Numbered from the stretch's first letter, positions 1 through 7,057 are shown. The stretch: 22,153 nt of DNA from Oscillospiraceae bacterium (GCA_015068055.1 SVLG01000032.1:1-22153); one strand, 5' to 3'. Translations and numbers: made by a program. The notes: a model not told the origin generated them from the sequence alone.

Positions 1-717
1 GTGCCAGACGTTCTGGACATCTTCGTTGTCCTCGAACATATCCAGCATCTTGGTCATGTTCTTGATGTCATCCTCGTTGGTGAGGGTGATGTAGCCGTTC
101 TGGGGCACCATCTCCACCTGAGCGGAAAGAAGCCTGTACTTCTGGCCCAGCGCCTCGGACACGGCAGCCACGTCATCGGGCTGGGTGTAGATGGTGATAA
201 CCTCGCCATCGGGCTCCATGTCGTCGGCACCGGCGTCCATGGCGGCCTCGAGAACTTCGTCCTCGTCCAGCTCCTCGTCCTCGTTATCGATGACGATAAC
301 GCCCTTCTTGTCAAAGGACCAGGACACGCAGCCGCTGGCGCCCATGTTGCCGCCGTACTTATCGAAGTAGTGGCGGACATCCGAGGCAGTACGGTTGCGG
401 TTGTCGGTCATGGCATCGACGATGATGGCCACACCGGAGGGGCCGTAGCCTTCATAGGTGACGCTTTCGTAGTTGTCGGTGTTGCCGGCACCCAGCGCCT
501 TCTCAATGGTGCGCTTGATGTTATCGTTGGGCATATTGGCAGCCTTGGCCTTGGCAATGACGGTGGCGAGACGGGAGTTATTGGCCGGGTCGCCGCTGCC
601 GCCTTCCTTAACCGCCACGATCATTTCGCGGGCGATCTTGGTGAAGGCCTGAGCGCGCTTGGCGTCTGCCGCGCCCTTGGTTTTCTGTATGTTGTGCCAT
701 TTGGAATGTCCGGACAT
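1..717 (-). CDS. yebC: YebC/PmpR-family regulator (3' end cut by window edge)
   Basis: The reading frame runs from the ATG at 717 to the first base of the window without a stop. That gives 239 residues, close to the usual 240-250, so only a few C-terminal residues are missing. The N-terminus MSGHSKWHNIQKTKGAADAKR is the family signature, and the protein continues with KAKAANMPNDNIKRTIEKA and YEGYGPSGVAI, both typical of the family. YebC-family proteins are cytoplasmic. They have been described as DNA-binding regulators (PmpR) and, more recently, as factors that help ribosomes through proline-rich stretches. A G-run Shine-Dalgarno (727-731) lies ten bases or so upstream, and a near-consensus promoter precedes it. 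The gene appears to be its own transcription unit, convergent with nothing and downstream of sipL. Confidence 0.95.
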   Translation of the reverse strand, partial: MSGHSKWHNIQKTKGAADAKRAQAFTKIAREMIVAVKEGGSGDPANNSRLATVIAKAKAANMPNDNIKRTIEKALGAGNTDNYESVTYEGYGPSGVAIIVDAMTDNRNRTASDVRHYFDKYGGNMGASGCVSWSFDKKGVIVIDNEDEELDEDEVLEAAMDAGADDMEPDGEVITIYTQPDDVAAVSEALGQKYRLLSAQVEMVPQNGYITLTNEDDIKNMTKMLDMFEDNEDVQNVWH

Positions 718-726
718 GGTTGATTT

Positions 727-752
727 CCCCCAAACAATTTTTTGTCTGGGGG
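727..752 (-). repeat. Palindrome over yebC start region and Shine-Dalgarno
   Basis: An 11-base inverted repeat has arms 727-737 and 742-752 around a 4-base A/T loop. On the minus strand the arms are CCCCCAGACAA and TTGTTTGGGGG, with a single G-T wobble. The 3' arm holds the GGGGG that serves as yebC's ribosome-binding site. The predicted transcription start (about 747) falls inside the 5' arm. The full palindrome therefore exists in DNA as an operator-like element at +1, while the RNA could form only a shorter stem. Its function is unknown. Confidence 0.6.
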
Positions 753-753
753 A

Positions 754-782
754 ATTATAGCACTATTTTCCGCCGCTGACAA
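754..782 (-). promoter_or_regulatory. Sigma-A promoter of yebC
   Basis: On the minus strand there is TTGTCA (777-782), a 17-base spacer and TATAAT (754-759). The -10 is preceded by TGC, an extended -10. The predicted transcription start is near 747, about 30 bases before the yebC ATG. The -35 box lies only about 11 bases beyond the sipL stop codon, so yebC need not depend on sipL transcription. Confidence 0.85.
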
Positions 783-793
783 GGGGCAAGTGT

Positions 794-2287
794 TTATCGA
801 CAGCGGGGGATCAAAAGAAATACGGTATCTTCCCCGCATTGCGGGTTGGCGGCCATGATAAGTTCCAGCGTGGAGCCATACTTTTTCGCCAGCGACCACA
901 GATCTGCATCCTTACGCTGCACAACCGTGACACTGGGGCGGTCGCCGGCATCCAGCGGAGACTCCGTATCCAGTTCCAGAGAGGAAAGCACCATAATTTC
1001 CCGGGAGTCATCAATCTTCAATTCAACCTCCACAGGGATACGGAGTTCCAGTGCTCCGGATGCCACGGCGGCATAGGCTTCTCCACAGCAGGCAACCGCA
1101 CGCAGCCATTTACCATCCGTAGCAGGACAGCTGCACTCCGCATTAAGCCGCCTGCCGATGGAAACAATTCCTCCCCGCTCCCCGCGGCAGAGAACGCGGA
1201 CATTCAAAGGAACCTTTACTTTGCCTTCTTCCCACTGTTCCCGACCAGGGGTGACTACACAGCTCAGCACCTCTGAAACCGCCTCCGGGCAATCCAGCAT
1301 CTCACGGACTGTTTCGCGCAGTATAAGACTGCGGCCCGGTGAGCTGAAGATCAGCGCAGCATTTTCTGCTCTGCAGGGACAGCGGTTGCTATAGGCATCG
1401 GCCAGATACTCCAGCTCCTGTTCATGCACACAAAGGGCCTGCGCCACCAGATGCAGCTCCATACCGATGGATACTGCGCCGTAAGCTCCGCTGCCGGGCT
1501 CCACATAACAGGCTGTGGGCATCAGCTCCACACTGCAGGGCCCACTGTGATCTCCGTGCACATCTATGATCTGGGAAAAAGACGTACTGAATGTGGCCGT
1601 CTGAGGCAGCACAGCCCCCTCTACGCAGTAAAGGACTTCCATGTGTACACTGCCCTGAACAATCAGCTTACCGGCCACCAGACGAAGATCCTCCGTTTCT
1701 GCCCAGACCCGGCTCCGCAGCAGTTCACCCAATTCCGCACCGCCGGGAAGGACAAAGTCCTCCGCAATGACAAAGGTCTTTTCTTCCACGGCGGCTATGC
1801 AGCTGACAACCGTCTTCTGCCGCAGAGTCTGCAGTCCGGCACCATCCGCACCCACAGCGTATTCGGTGGTGCCATGACTGTAAACAAAAGCCTCCGCCGT
1901 AATCTCCGCGCGCAGAAGCACTTTTCTGGGGTTCAGCATTCTGGCATCCGCCGCTGTGCATCGCAGGGTGATCTGCGCGGAAGTCTCTCTCCGGATCACC
2001 GGGTCATCAAAAGTGACGGAAAAGTTTGCTGCGAGACTCAAATGCCGCAGTCCGCTCTCCCCTTCCGGCAGATAGAGGACCGTCCCATCCAGATACGCAT
2101 TGACACTGAGACGCCCGTCCTCCATTTCCTTGCCGCGCAGGTAGACCCGGGCATCGGTGTCCATGATCTGCTGCACATCCGGCATCACATCGGGTACCAC
2201 GGCTTCGATGGTTTCTTCCCGGGTGATAAACTGGCTGTAAAGGCGATTGAAGTTTTGTATTTGCTCCCTATGCAGTTCGATTTCCAT
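794..2287 (-). CDS. sipL: SipL-like spore coat morphogenetic protein (SPOCS/DUF3794 repeats + LysM)
   Basis: This 497-residue protein has an N-terminus (MEIELHREQIQNF... EAVVPDVMPDVQQIMDTDARV) and repeated beta-rich segments that match the DUF3794/SPOCS family. A C-terminal LysM module covers about residues 453-497 (DLWSLAKKYGSTLELIMAANP ... FLLIP). In Clostridioides difficile, SipL has this architecture and length; it binds SpoIVA through its LysM domain and is needed to localise coat around the forespore. It would act in the mother cell on the forespore surface. The ATG at 2287 is preceded by AGGAGAGG at 2294-2301. It follows spoVM and a hairpin (2331-2357), so it may be transcribed separately. 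The assignment rests on domain layout and on the SpoVM neighbour. LysM-DUF3794 proteins other than SipL exist, so orthology is likely but not proven. Confidence 0.87.
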   Translation of the reverse strand: MEIELHREQIQNFNRLYSQFITREETIEAVVPDVMPDVQQIMDTDARVYLRGKEMEDGRLSVNAYLDGTVLYLPEGESGLRHLSLAANFSVTFDDPVIRRETSAQITLRCTAADARMLNPRKVLLRAEITAEAFVYSHGTTEYAVGADGAGLQTLRQKTVVSCIAAVEEKTFVIAEDFVLPGGAELGELLRSRVWAETEDLRLVAGKLIVQGSVHMEVLYCVEGAVLPQTATFSTSFSQIIDVHGDHSGPCSVELMPTACYVEPGSGAYGAVSIGMELHLVAQALCVHEQELEYLADAYSNRCPCRAENAALIFSSPGRSLILRETVREMLDCPEAVSEVLSCVVTPGREQWEEGKVKVPLNVRVLCRGERGGIVSIGRRLNAECSCPATDGKWLRAVACCGEAYAAVASGALELRIPVEVELKIDDSREIMVLSSLELDTESPLDAGDRPSVTVVQRKDADLWSLAKKYGSTLELIMAANPQCGEDTVFLLIPRCR

Positions 2288-2318
2288 AGTCTACCTCTCC
2301 TTGCTGTTAACTCAAGAG

Positions 2319-2326
2319 AGTATATG
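2319..2326 (-). promoter_or_regulatory. Possible sporulation-type -10 element before sipL
   Basis: The minus-strand octamer CATATACT lies 31-39 bases upstream of the sipL ATG and resembles the mother-cell sigma-E -10 consensus (CATACAnT-like). A matching -35 box is not convincing because the region upstream is the hairpin arm. SipL genes are expected to be sigma-E controlled, which makes this worth noting but weak. Confidence 0.25.
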
Positions 2327-2330
2327 AGCA

Positions 2331-2357
2331 AAGCCGCCGGTTCAGAACCGACGGCTT
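2331..2357 (-). terminator. Hairpin after spoVM, probable weak terminator
   Basis: A 12-base inverted repeat (2331-2342 and 2346-2357) has a 3-base loop and one central mismatch. On the transcribed strand it begins AAGCCG and ends CGGCTT, followed only by TTGCTC, so the U-tract is poor. It begins about a dozen bases after the spoVM stop codon and precedes sipL. It probably marks the end of the long cdaA-to-spoVM transcription unit, with some read-through into sipL possible. Confidence 0.6.
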
Positions 2358-2369
2358 CCTATGTTCAGC

Positions 2370-2435
2370 TTACTCGTCCCGGCCCACCAGCCAGCGATGC
2401 AGAAAGGCCGGCAGGCGCAAATACAATACCTTCAT
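2370..2435 (-). CDS. spoVM: SpoVM-like spore morphogenetic micropeptide (21 aa)
   Basis: A 21-codon ORF starts at the ATG 2433-2435 and ends with TAA at 2370-2372. A GGGGG Shine-Dalgarno (2441-2445) sits 5 bases upstream. The peptide begins MKVLYLRLPAFL and ends in charged residues. Bacillus subtilis SpoVM is a 26-residue amphipathic helix beginning MKFYTIKLPKFL. The shared K2, basic residue 7, L8, P9, F11 and L12 line up without gaps, including the functionally important Pro9. SpoVM recognises the convex forespore membrane and anchors SpoIVA. In Bacillus spoVM also lies downstream of prpC-prkC-rsgA, and here sipL, whose product partners SpoIVA, follows immediately. Identification rests on motif plus synteny, since the peptide is too short for a similarity score to be decisive. 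It is a few residues shorter than the Bacillus form. Confidence 0.85.
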   Translation of the reverse strand: MKVLYLRLPAFLHRWLVGRDE

Positions 2436-2447
2436 GGCTACCCCCTA

Positions 2448-2606
2448 TCAGCAGCGCCGGCGGATGCAGAGGCCCAGGGCAATCAGTGCAACCCCCAGCA
2501 TAAACCACCAGAACCCTGCCGGCAATATCATTGAAAGCAATACGATCAGCCCCGAAGTTATGGCGATCCAGGCGGCAATGCTCGCCCCGTTGGCACGTTT
2601 TCGCAA
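2448..2606 (-). CDS. Small two-helix membrane protein with TTG start (52 aa)
   Basis: The frame opens after an in-frame TAA and contains no ATG or GTG before the hydrophobic part. The TTG at 2604-2606 lies 7 bases after GGGGGG (2614-2619), which decides the start. The product starts MRKRANGASIAAW, has two hydrophobic segments (about residues 9-27 and 31-48) joined at a PAG turn, and ends in IRRRC. The positive charges at both ends suggest that both termini face the cytoplasm. It ends 12 bases before the spoVM ATG and begins about 60 bases after rsgA. I do not recognise a named family. Its position between rsgA and spoVM suggests a role in, or co-expression with, spore formation, but this is inference. 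An alternative 82-residue frame over the same DNA has no family-like character. Confidence 0.65.
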   Translation of the reverse strand: MRKRANGASIAAWIAITSGLIVLLSMILPAGFWWFMLGVALIALGLCIRRRC

Positions 2607-2613
2607 ATGGCAT

Positions 2614-2656
2614 CCCCCCGCAGCGCTTCCTTAACCCATGATACGCTGTCGGGGGG
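2614..2656 (-). promoter_or_regulatory. Leader hairpin masking the ribosome-binding site of the 52-aa gene
   Basis: Inverted arms 2614-2625 and 2644-2656 (minus strand CCCCCCGACAGCG and CGCTGCGGGGGG) pair over 12 bases with one bulged A, leaving an 18-base loop. The 3' arm is the GGGGGG Shine-Dalgarno of the 52-residue membrane protein. No U-run follows, so it is not a terminator. It would be expected to reduce translation initiation, or to be opened by ribosomes or another factor. Confidence 0.5.
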
Positions 2657-2668
2657 AACCTGTTACGC

Positions 2669-3550
2669 TTATTTTAGCTCCCAGTCCTTGAGCCTGGATG
2701 CCTGTTCATAGAGCCGGACATAGGACTCATGCCGGCTTTCACCGATGTCACCGCTGCGCAGCGCCTCCAGCACGGCACAGTCCGGCTCTTTCCGATGGGT
2801 GCAGTCGTTAAAACGACAGCGGCCTATGTAGGGCGCAAACTCCCGGAAACAGTGCTGCAGGTCTTCCTTGCGCACCGATTCCATTTGCTCCACATCAAAG
2901 GACCCAAAGCCGGGGGTATCCGCCAGAAATCCTCCGTTCTGCAGAGGGAAAAGCTGGACATGGCGTGTGGTATGGCGACCACGCCCCAGTTTCTGGCTGA
3001 CCTCGCCGGTAAGGAGCTGCAGTTCGGGCTGCATGGCATTGAGAAGGCTGGACTTACCCACACCGGAGTTGCCGGAGAAGGCCGCCGTTTTCCCGGCCAG
3101 CGCCGCGCTGAGCTCGGCCACGCCTTCGCCGGTAACAGCGCTGGTGCGGATCACCGGGAAGCCCGCTTTTTCGTATACGGCACACAGGGCATCGCCCCGG
3201 TCCATATCGGCCTTATTCAGGCAGATGATCACGTCGCAGCCATGCTTTTCCGCCAGGGAGGTCATGCGGTCCAGCAAATAGGGTTCGCTGATGGGGTTGA
3301 CCGCCGCCGCCACAATGACCATCACGTCGATGTTGGCCACTGCCGGACGCACAAACCAGTTGCGGCGGGGCTGAATTTTCAGTACGTAGCCACCCCCCTC
3401 GGGGGTGGGTTCGTAACTGACACGATCCCCCACCAACGGTGAACTCTTATCAAGACGAAGCTTACCTCTGGCCCGGCAGGTCACAAGTCGCTCTCCGTCC
3501 TGAACATAGTAGTAGCCGCTGAGGGCTTTGATGATGATACCTTCTCCCAT
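2669..3550 (-). CDS. rsgA: Ribosome small-subunit-dependent GTPase A
   Basis: A 293-residue protein of the circularly permuted GTPase family, of normal length. The N-terminal OB-fold spans about residues 1-65. The GTPase motifs then appear in permuted order: NKAD (112-115), GNSGVGKS (160-167), GRHTT (191-195) and DTPG (211-214). A C-terminal zinc knuckle carries C245, C250, H252 and C258. RsgA (YloQ/CpgA) binds the 30S subunit and acts late in its maturation as a ribosome-stimulated GTPase. The ATG lies 3 bases after the prkC stop, so the two are translationally coupled. In Bacillus it sits in the same order after prpC-prkC and is a substrate of PrkC. The next Bacillus genes, rpe and thiN, are absent here. 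Confidence 0.96.
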   Translation of the reverse strand: MGEGIIIKALSGYYYVQDGERLVTCRARGKLRLDKSSPLVGDRVSYEPTPEGGGYVLKIQPRRNWFVRPAVANIDVMVIVAAAVNPISEPYLLDRMTSLAEKHGCDVIICLNKADMDRGDALCAVYEKAGFPVIRTSAVTGEGVAELSAALAGKTAAFSGNSGVGKSSLLNAMQPELQLLTGEVSQKLGRGRHTTRHVQLFPLQNGGFLADTPGFGSFDVEQMESVRKEDLQHCFREFAPYIGRCRFNDCTHRKEPDCAVLEALRSGDIGESRHESYVRLYEQASRLKDWELK

Positions 3551-3553
3551 GGC

Positions 3554-5260
3554 TCAGTCCTGAGGCAGCATGATGTCCATCTGCGGCTCGGGTGTGGCCT
3601 CCGGGCCAGTGGATACAGTGAGATAGACTTTGGTGTGCATTTCCACCTCAAGACCGGCTTCCACGGTTTGGCTGACGACCTCACCCTCGGCATACTCGTC
3701 ACTGGATACATAGATGATGGGCATGAGGTTAAGGCCAAGAGCCTCCAGCTGATCGGCAGCGGCCCAGCGGGTCTTGCCGATGAGGTTGGGCATGATGACC
3801 GTCTTCACCTCGGGGCCATTGCTGATCACCAGATACACGGTACCGCCTGCGGGCAGCTTCTCGCCCGGGGCAGGGCTGATGGAGATCACATACCCGGCCG
3901 TGACGGTGTCGCTGTTATCATAGACCTTTTCCACTTTGAAGCCCATCTTCTCCAGCTGTACAGAGGCTTCCATATAGTCCCGGTTGATATAGTTGGGCAC
4001 CTCGTACATAACAATACCGGTGCTGATGGTGATTTCCACATCAATGCCGTCCTCGGTGAGCATATAGCTCTTGCCGGCAGCGGGTTTCTGACTGATGATC
4101 ACACCTTCCGGCACTTCGGGGTTGATGTCATAGACACAGGTGAAGTTAAAAACATCGTAGTTGCTGGAATTGATGATGCTCTCGTAGTTCTCACCCTCAA
4201 AGTTGGGAATGTCCATGCGCTGGGCAACCGAAAACAGATCCCTCAGCCAGTAGTTCCAGAGAAAGACGCCCACAAAGAGAATGAAGCACAGCACACCGAA
4301 AAAGCCGGAGAGCATACTGACACGATGAGCCCTGCGGCGGCGGCGGATATACTGCTCCTTGCTGAGTTCACCCGCGCTGCTGAGAGGCTTGACGCCGCCG
4401 GCCAACTCGGCCACAGGCGCGCTGATGCTGCGGCGGAAGGCATCCAGCTCCACCAGCAGTTCCCGGGCCTTCTGATAACGCAGGGCACGGTCAGGCTCCA
4501 TGGCCTTCATGGTGATGCGGATCAGCTCCGCCGGTATGCTCTCGTCATAGTCGGCAAGCGCCTTGGGAATGGTGGAAAGGTGAAGCAGCGGAATCTTCAG
4601 CTCATCCTCGCAGTCAAAGGGCAATTCCCCGGAGAGCATCTCATACATGACGATACCCAGAGAGTAGATGTCGCTGCGTTCGTCGGCGCCCAGACCCTTG
4701 GCCTGCTCCGGTGAGATATAATGCACGGAGCCAAGAGTATCCACGGTGCCGGTGGCAACGGCCTCGTTCTGAAGATGTGCGATACCAAAATCGGCCACCT
4801 TGATGCTGCCGTCCCGAACAACCATCAGATTCTGGGGCTTGATGTCCCGGTGGACGATGCCACGCTCGTGGGCGTGGGACAGCGCCGCGGCAACCTGGCC
4901 GGCAAAATGCAGCGCTTCCTTCCAGCTGAGCGCCCCGCGTTCGCGCATATACTGCTTGAGCGTCACACCTTCAATAAGCTCCATGACAATGTATTCCATG
5001 TCATCGGAATGACTCACGTCATAGACGGAAACGATATTGGGATGGCTCAGCATGGCGACAGCCTGCGACTCCGTCTGGAAGCGGAGGCGGAAAGCCTCGT
5101 CGCTTGCCAGCTCATCCCGCAGTACCTTCACCGCCACATAGCGGTTCAGTCGGTGGCAGAGGGCCTTGAAAACCACGGCCATACCGCCGCTGCCGATGAT
5201 CTCCAGCAGCTCATATCTGTCATCCAGGCGCTGACCCAGATATTTTTCCATGTTATCCAT
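3554..5260 (-). CDS. prkC: PASTA-domain Ser/Thr protein kinase
   Basis: A 568-residue membrane kinase. The cytoplasmic kinase domain (about 16-275) has the glycine loop GSGGMA (23-28), Lys45 in VAVK, HRDIKPQN (137-144), DFG (157-159) and SPE (184-186). A basic juxtamembrane stretch (RRRRR near 306-310) precedes a single transmembrane helix (about 315-338). Three extracellular PASTA repeats follow (about 349-415, 418-484, 487-553) and then a short acidic tail. These kinases sense muropeptides or lipid II and control cell-wall synthesis, translation factors and spore germination. The ATG at 5260 has GGGGG 6 bases upstream and was preferred over the Met three codons later. It lies 19 bases after its cognate phosphatase gene. 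Confidence 0.96.
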   Translation of the reverse strand: MDNMEKYLGQRLDDRYELLEIIGSGGMAVVFKALCHRLNRYVAVKVLRDELASDEAFRLRFQTESQAVAMLSHPNIVSVYDVSHSDDMEYIVMELIEGVTLKQYMRERGALSWKEALHFAGQVAAALSHAHERGIVHRDIKPQNLMVVRDGSIKVADFGIAHLQNEAVATGTVDTLGSVHYISPEQAKGLGADERSDIYSLGIVMYEMLSGELPFDCEDELKIPLLHLSTIPKALADYDESIPAELIRITMKAMEPDRALRYQKARELLVELDAFRRSISAPVAELAGGVKPLSSAGELSKEQYIRRRRRAHRVSMLSGFFGVLCFILFVGVFLWNYWLRDLFSVAQRMDIPNFEGENYESIINSSNYDVFNFTCVYDINPEVPEGVIISQKPAAGKSYMLTEDGIDVEITISTGIVMYEVPNYINRDYMEASVQLEKMGFKVEKVYDNSDTVTAGYVISISPAPGEKLPAGGTVYLVISNGPEVKTVIMPNLIGKTRWAAADQLEALGLNLMPIIYVSSDEYAEGEVVSQTVEAGLEVEMHTKVYLTVSTGPEATPEPQMDIMLPQD

Positions 5261-5279
5261 AATTTACCCCCATGGTAAG

Positions 5280-6011
5280 TCATCGAAAAAGGAGAAGAGC
5301 TGTGACATTGTCCGGGGCTCCCCCCTCCAGCGCCCGCTCCAGCAGCTCACGGGCTGCACTCTCCGGTTCTGTGTGACCGGCAACGATGGCGCGGATGCTT
5401 TCCATTTCCACCACATTGCTGAGTCCGTCGGAGCAGAGCAGGAGCTTATCTCCGGGCTGCAGTTTCGTATGGAATACATCACTTTTCACGCGGTAGTCCA
5501 GCCCCACCGCCCGGGTGATCACATTACGTCGTGGATGGACGCGGGCCTCCTCCCGGGTGATGGCATGGCGCTCTACCAGATCCTCCACCAGAGAATGGTC
5601 ACGGGTAAGCTGGCGGAGAACCCCGTTTGAATAAAGATAGGCACGGCTGTCCCCAATGTTCACCAGCGAGCAGTCCTCGCCCTGCAGCAGTGCCGCCACC
5701 AGCGTGCAGCCCATGCCGGCACAGTCCTCGTCCTTCCGGGCCCGGTCATAGACACGGATGTTGGCATAGGATGCCGACTCCCGGACGATAATTTCCGCAT
5801 CGGGCGGGTTCTTCTCATGGAGGCAGAGAGACGCATGGGTCATGAAAGCCGCCGCGCCGGTGGCCGCCGCCAGCGTTCCCGCTTTGGCGCCGCCCATGCC
5901 GTCGCAGAGGACCAGAATGGCAAGGTCCTTTTCCTCCTCCAGCTTATACTGGAAGCGGTCCTGATTCTCGCTGCGCACCGCGCCTCTGTCCGTAATGCCA
6001 AATACCTTCAT
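5280..6011 (-). CDS. prpC: PP2C-family Ser/Thr protein phosphatase
   Basis: A 243-residue PPM/PP2C phosphatase, typical in length for the Stp/PrpC group. The metal-binding and catalytic motifs are present: ENQD (D18), DGMGG (D37-G41), GDSRAYL (from G120), SDGL (D195) and PDNVT (D234). It is a soluble Mn/Mg-dependent enzyme that reverses phosphorylation by the adjacent PASTA kinase. The start ATG overlaps the rlmN stop (ATGA), and AAAGGA lies 5 bases upstream, so it is probably translationally coupled to rlmN. Confidence 0.96.
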   Translation of the reverse strand: MKVFGITDRGAVRSENQDRFQYKLEEEKDLAILVLCDGMGGAKAGTLAAATGAAAFMTHASLCLHEKNPPDAEIIVRESASYANIRVYDRARKDEDCAGMGCTLVAALLQGEDCSLVNIGDSRAYLYSNGVLRQLTRDHSLVEDLVERHAITREEARVHPRRNVITRAVGLDYRVKSDVFHTKLQPGDKLLLCSDGLSNVVEMESIRAIVAGHTEPESAARELLERALEGGAPDNVTALLLFR

Positions 6012-7057
6012 GCTTTTCCTTTCATGTTCTTCCGGCGGAGCTGCCCGCAGGAAGCATCCACATCGCTGCCCAGACGGCGGCGAATGGTCACATTGACACC
6101 GTTCTTCTCCAAAATCTCTACAAAGCGGCGAAGATTTGCCGGTGTTGATGGGGCAAAATCCCGTTCCTCCACGTGATTGAGAGGGATAAGATTTACATGG
6201 GCACTCAGAGGCTTTACCCGGCGCGCCAGAAGCTCCGCCTGCGCCTCGCTGTCGTTGACGCCGTCGATCATGGCGTACTCAAAGGATATGCGCCGTCCGG
6301 TGCGCTGATAATACTCGGTGCAGCACTTGAACAACTCGTCTACGCCCCGGCCCCGGTTGGCGGGCATGATGCGCGTGCGTGTCTCATCGTCGGGGGCATG
6401 GAGGGAAACGGAAAGGGTAAGCTGCAAATCCCGGTCCGCAAGATCGCCAAAGCGCTCCGTCAGACCACAGGTGGAAAGGGATATATGACGCATGCCGATG
6501 TTGCGGCCTTCCGGCCGATTCAGCAGTTCCAGAAAACGCATCACGTTATCAAAGTTGTCCAGCGGCTCACCAATGCCCATCAGCACCACGTTGCTGATAG
6601 GAAGCCCGGAGACCTTCTCTGAGTAAAGAACCTCGTCCAAAATCTCGGAGGGAGAAAGCTGGCGCACAAGGCCGCCGATGGTGGAGGCACAGAAGGCACA
6701 GGCCTGACGGCAGCCTACCTGTGTGGAGATACAGACCGTGTTGCCATGCTTATAGCGCATGACCACCGTCTCCACCGCCTGCTCATCGTAAAGCTCCCAG
6801 AGGAACTTCATGGTGCCGTCCTCCTTGGACACCTGCTGACGCAGGACCGTGGGCGCATAGAGGTGGCAGCGCGCCCGCAGGGTCTGACGGAGAGCCGCCG
6901 GGAGATTGCTCATCTCCTCAAAGTCCCCGCAGCCCTTCTGCAGCCAGGAAAACACCTGTCTGGCACGGTAAGCGGGCTGGCCCAGTTCCTTAAAAAAGGA
7001 CGTCAGTTCCTCCGGCGTCAGCGCCTTGATATCCACTTTTCCGTTCAGTTCAAGCAT
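6008..7057 (-). CDS. rlmN: 23S rRNA (adenine-2503-C2)/tRNA methyltransferase RlmN
   Basis: A 349-residue radical-SAM enzyme. The cluster-binding CxxxCxxC is C116, C120, C123 (GCRQACAFC). GIGEPLDN (about 161-168) is the SAM-binding GEP motif, and the C-terminal Cys337 in DASCGQL is the methyl-carrying cysteine. It lacks the sequence features of Cfr resistance enzymes, and its position in this operon fits housekeeping RlmN. It methylates A2503 of 23S rRNA and some tRNAs at position 37. The ATG overlaps the end of rsmB by 8 bases. Confidence 0.95.
   Translation of the reverse strand: MLELNGKVDIKALTPEELTSFFKELGQPAYRARQVFSWLQKGCGDFEEMSNLPAALRQTLRARCHLYAPTVLRQQVSKEDGTMKFLWELYDEQAVETVVMRYKHGNTVCISTQVGCRQACAFCASTIGGLVRQLSPSEILDEVLYSEKVSGLPISNVVLMGIGEPLDNFDNVMRFLELLNRPEGRNIGMRHISLSTCGLTERFGDLADRDLQLTLSVSLHAPDDETRTRIMPANRGRGVDELFKCCTEYYQRTGRRISFEYAMIDGVNDSEAQAELLARRVKPLSAHVNLIPLNHVEERDFAPSTPANLRRFVEILEKNGVNVTIRRRLGSDVDASCGQLRRKNMKGKA

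Noticed and set aside
1424..2503. 359-codon plus-strand frame opposite sipL and spoVM
   Set aside because: It runs across a gene boundary and a terminator-like hairpin and has low-complexity composition; sipL on the opposite strand is well supported.
2365..2613. 82-codon minus-strand ATG frame between rsgA and sipL
   Set aside because: It overlaps both the 52-aa membrane frame and spoVM out of frame and its sequence looks random; the alternative pair has ribosome sites, transmembrane helices and the SpoVM signature.
2434..2634. 66-codon plus-strand frame
   Set aside because: It is antisense to the 52-aa gene, with no ribosome site and no protein-like features.
3635..4714. 359-codon plus-strand frame opposite prkC
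   Set aside because: Antisense shadow of a complete PASTA kinase gene.
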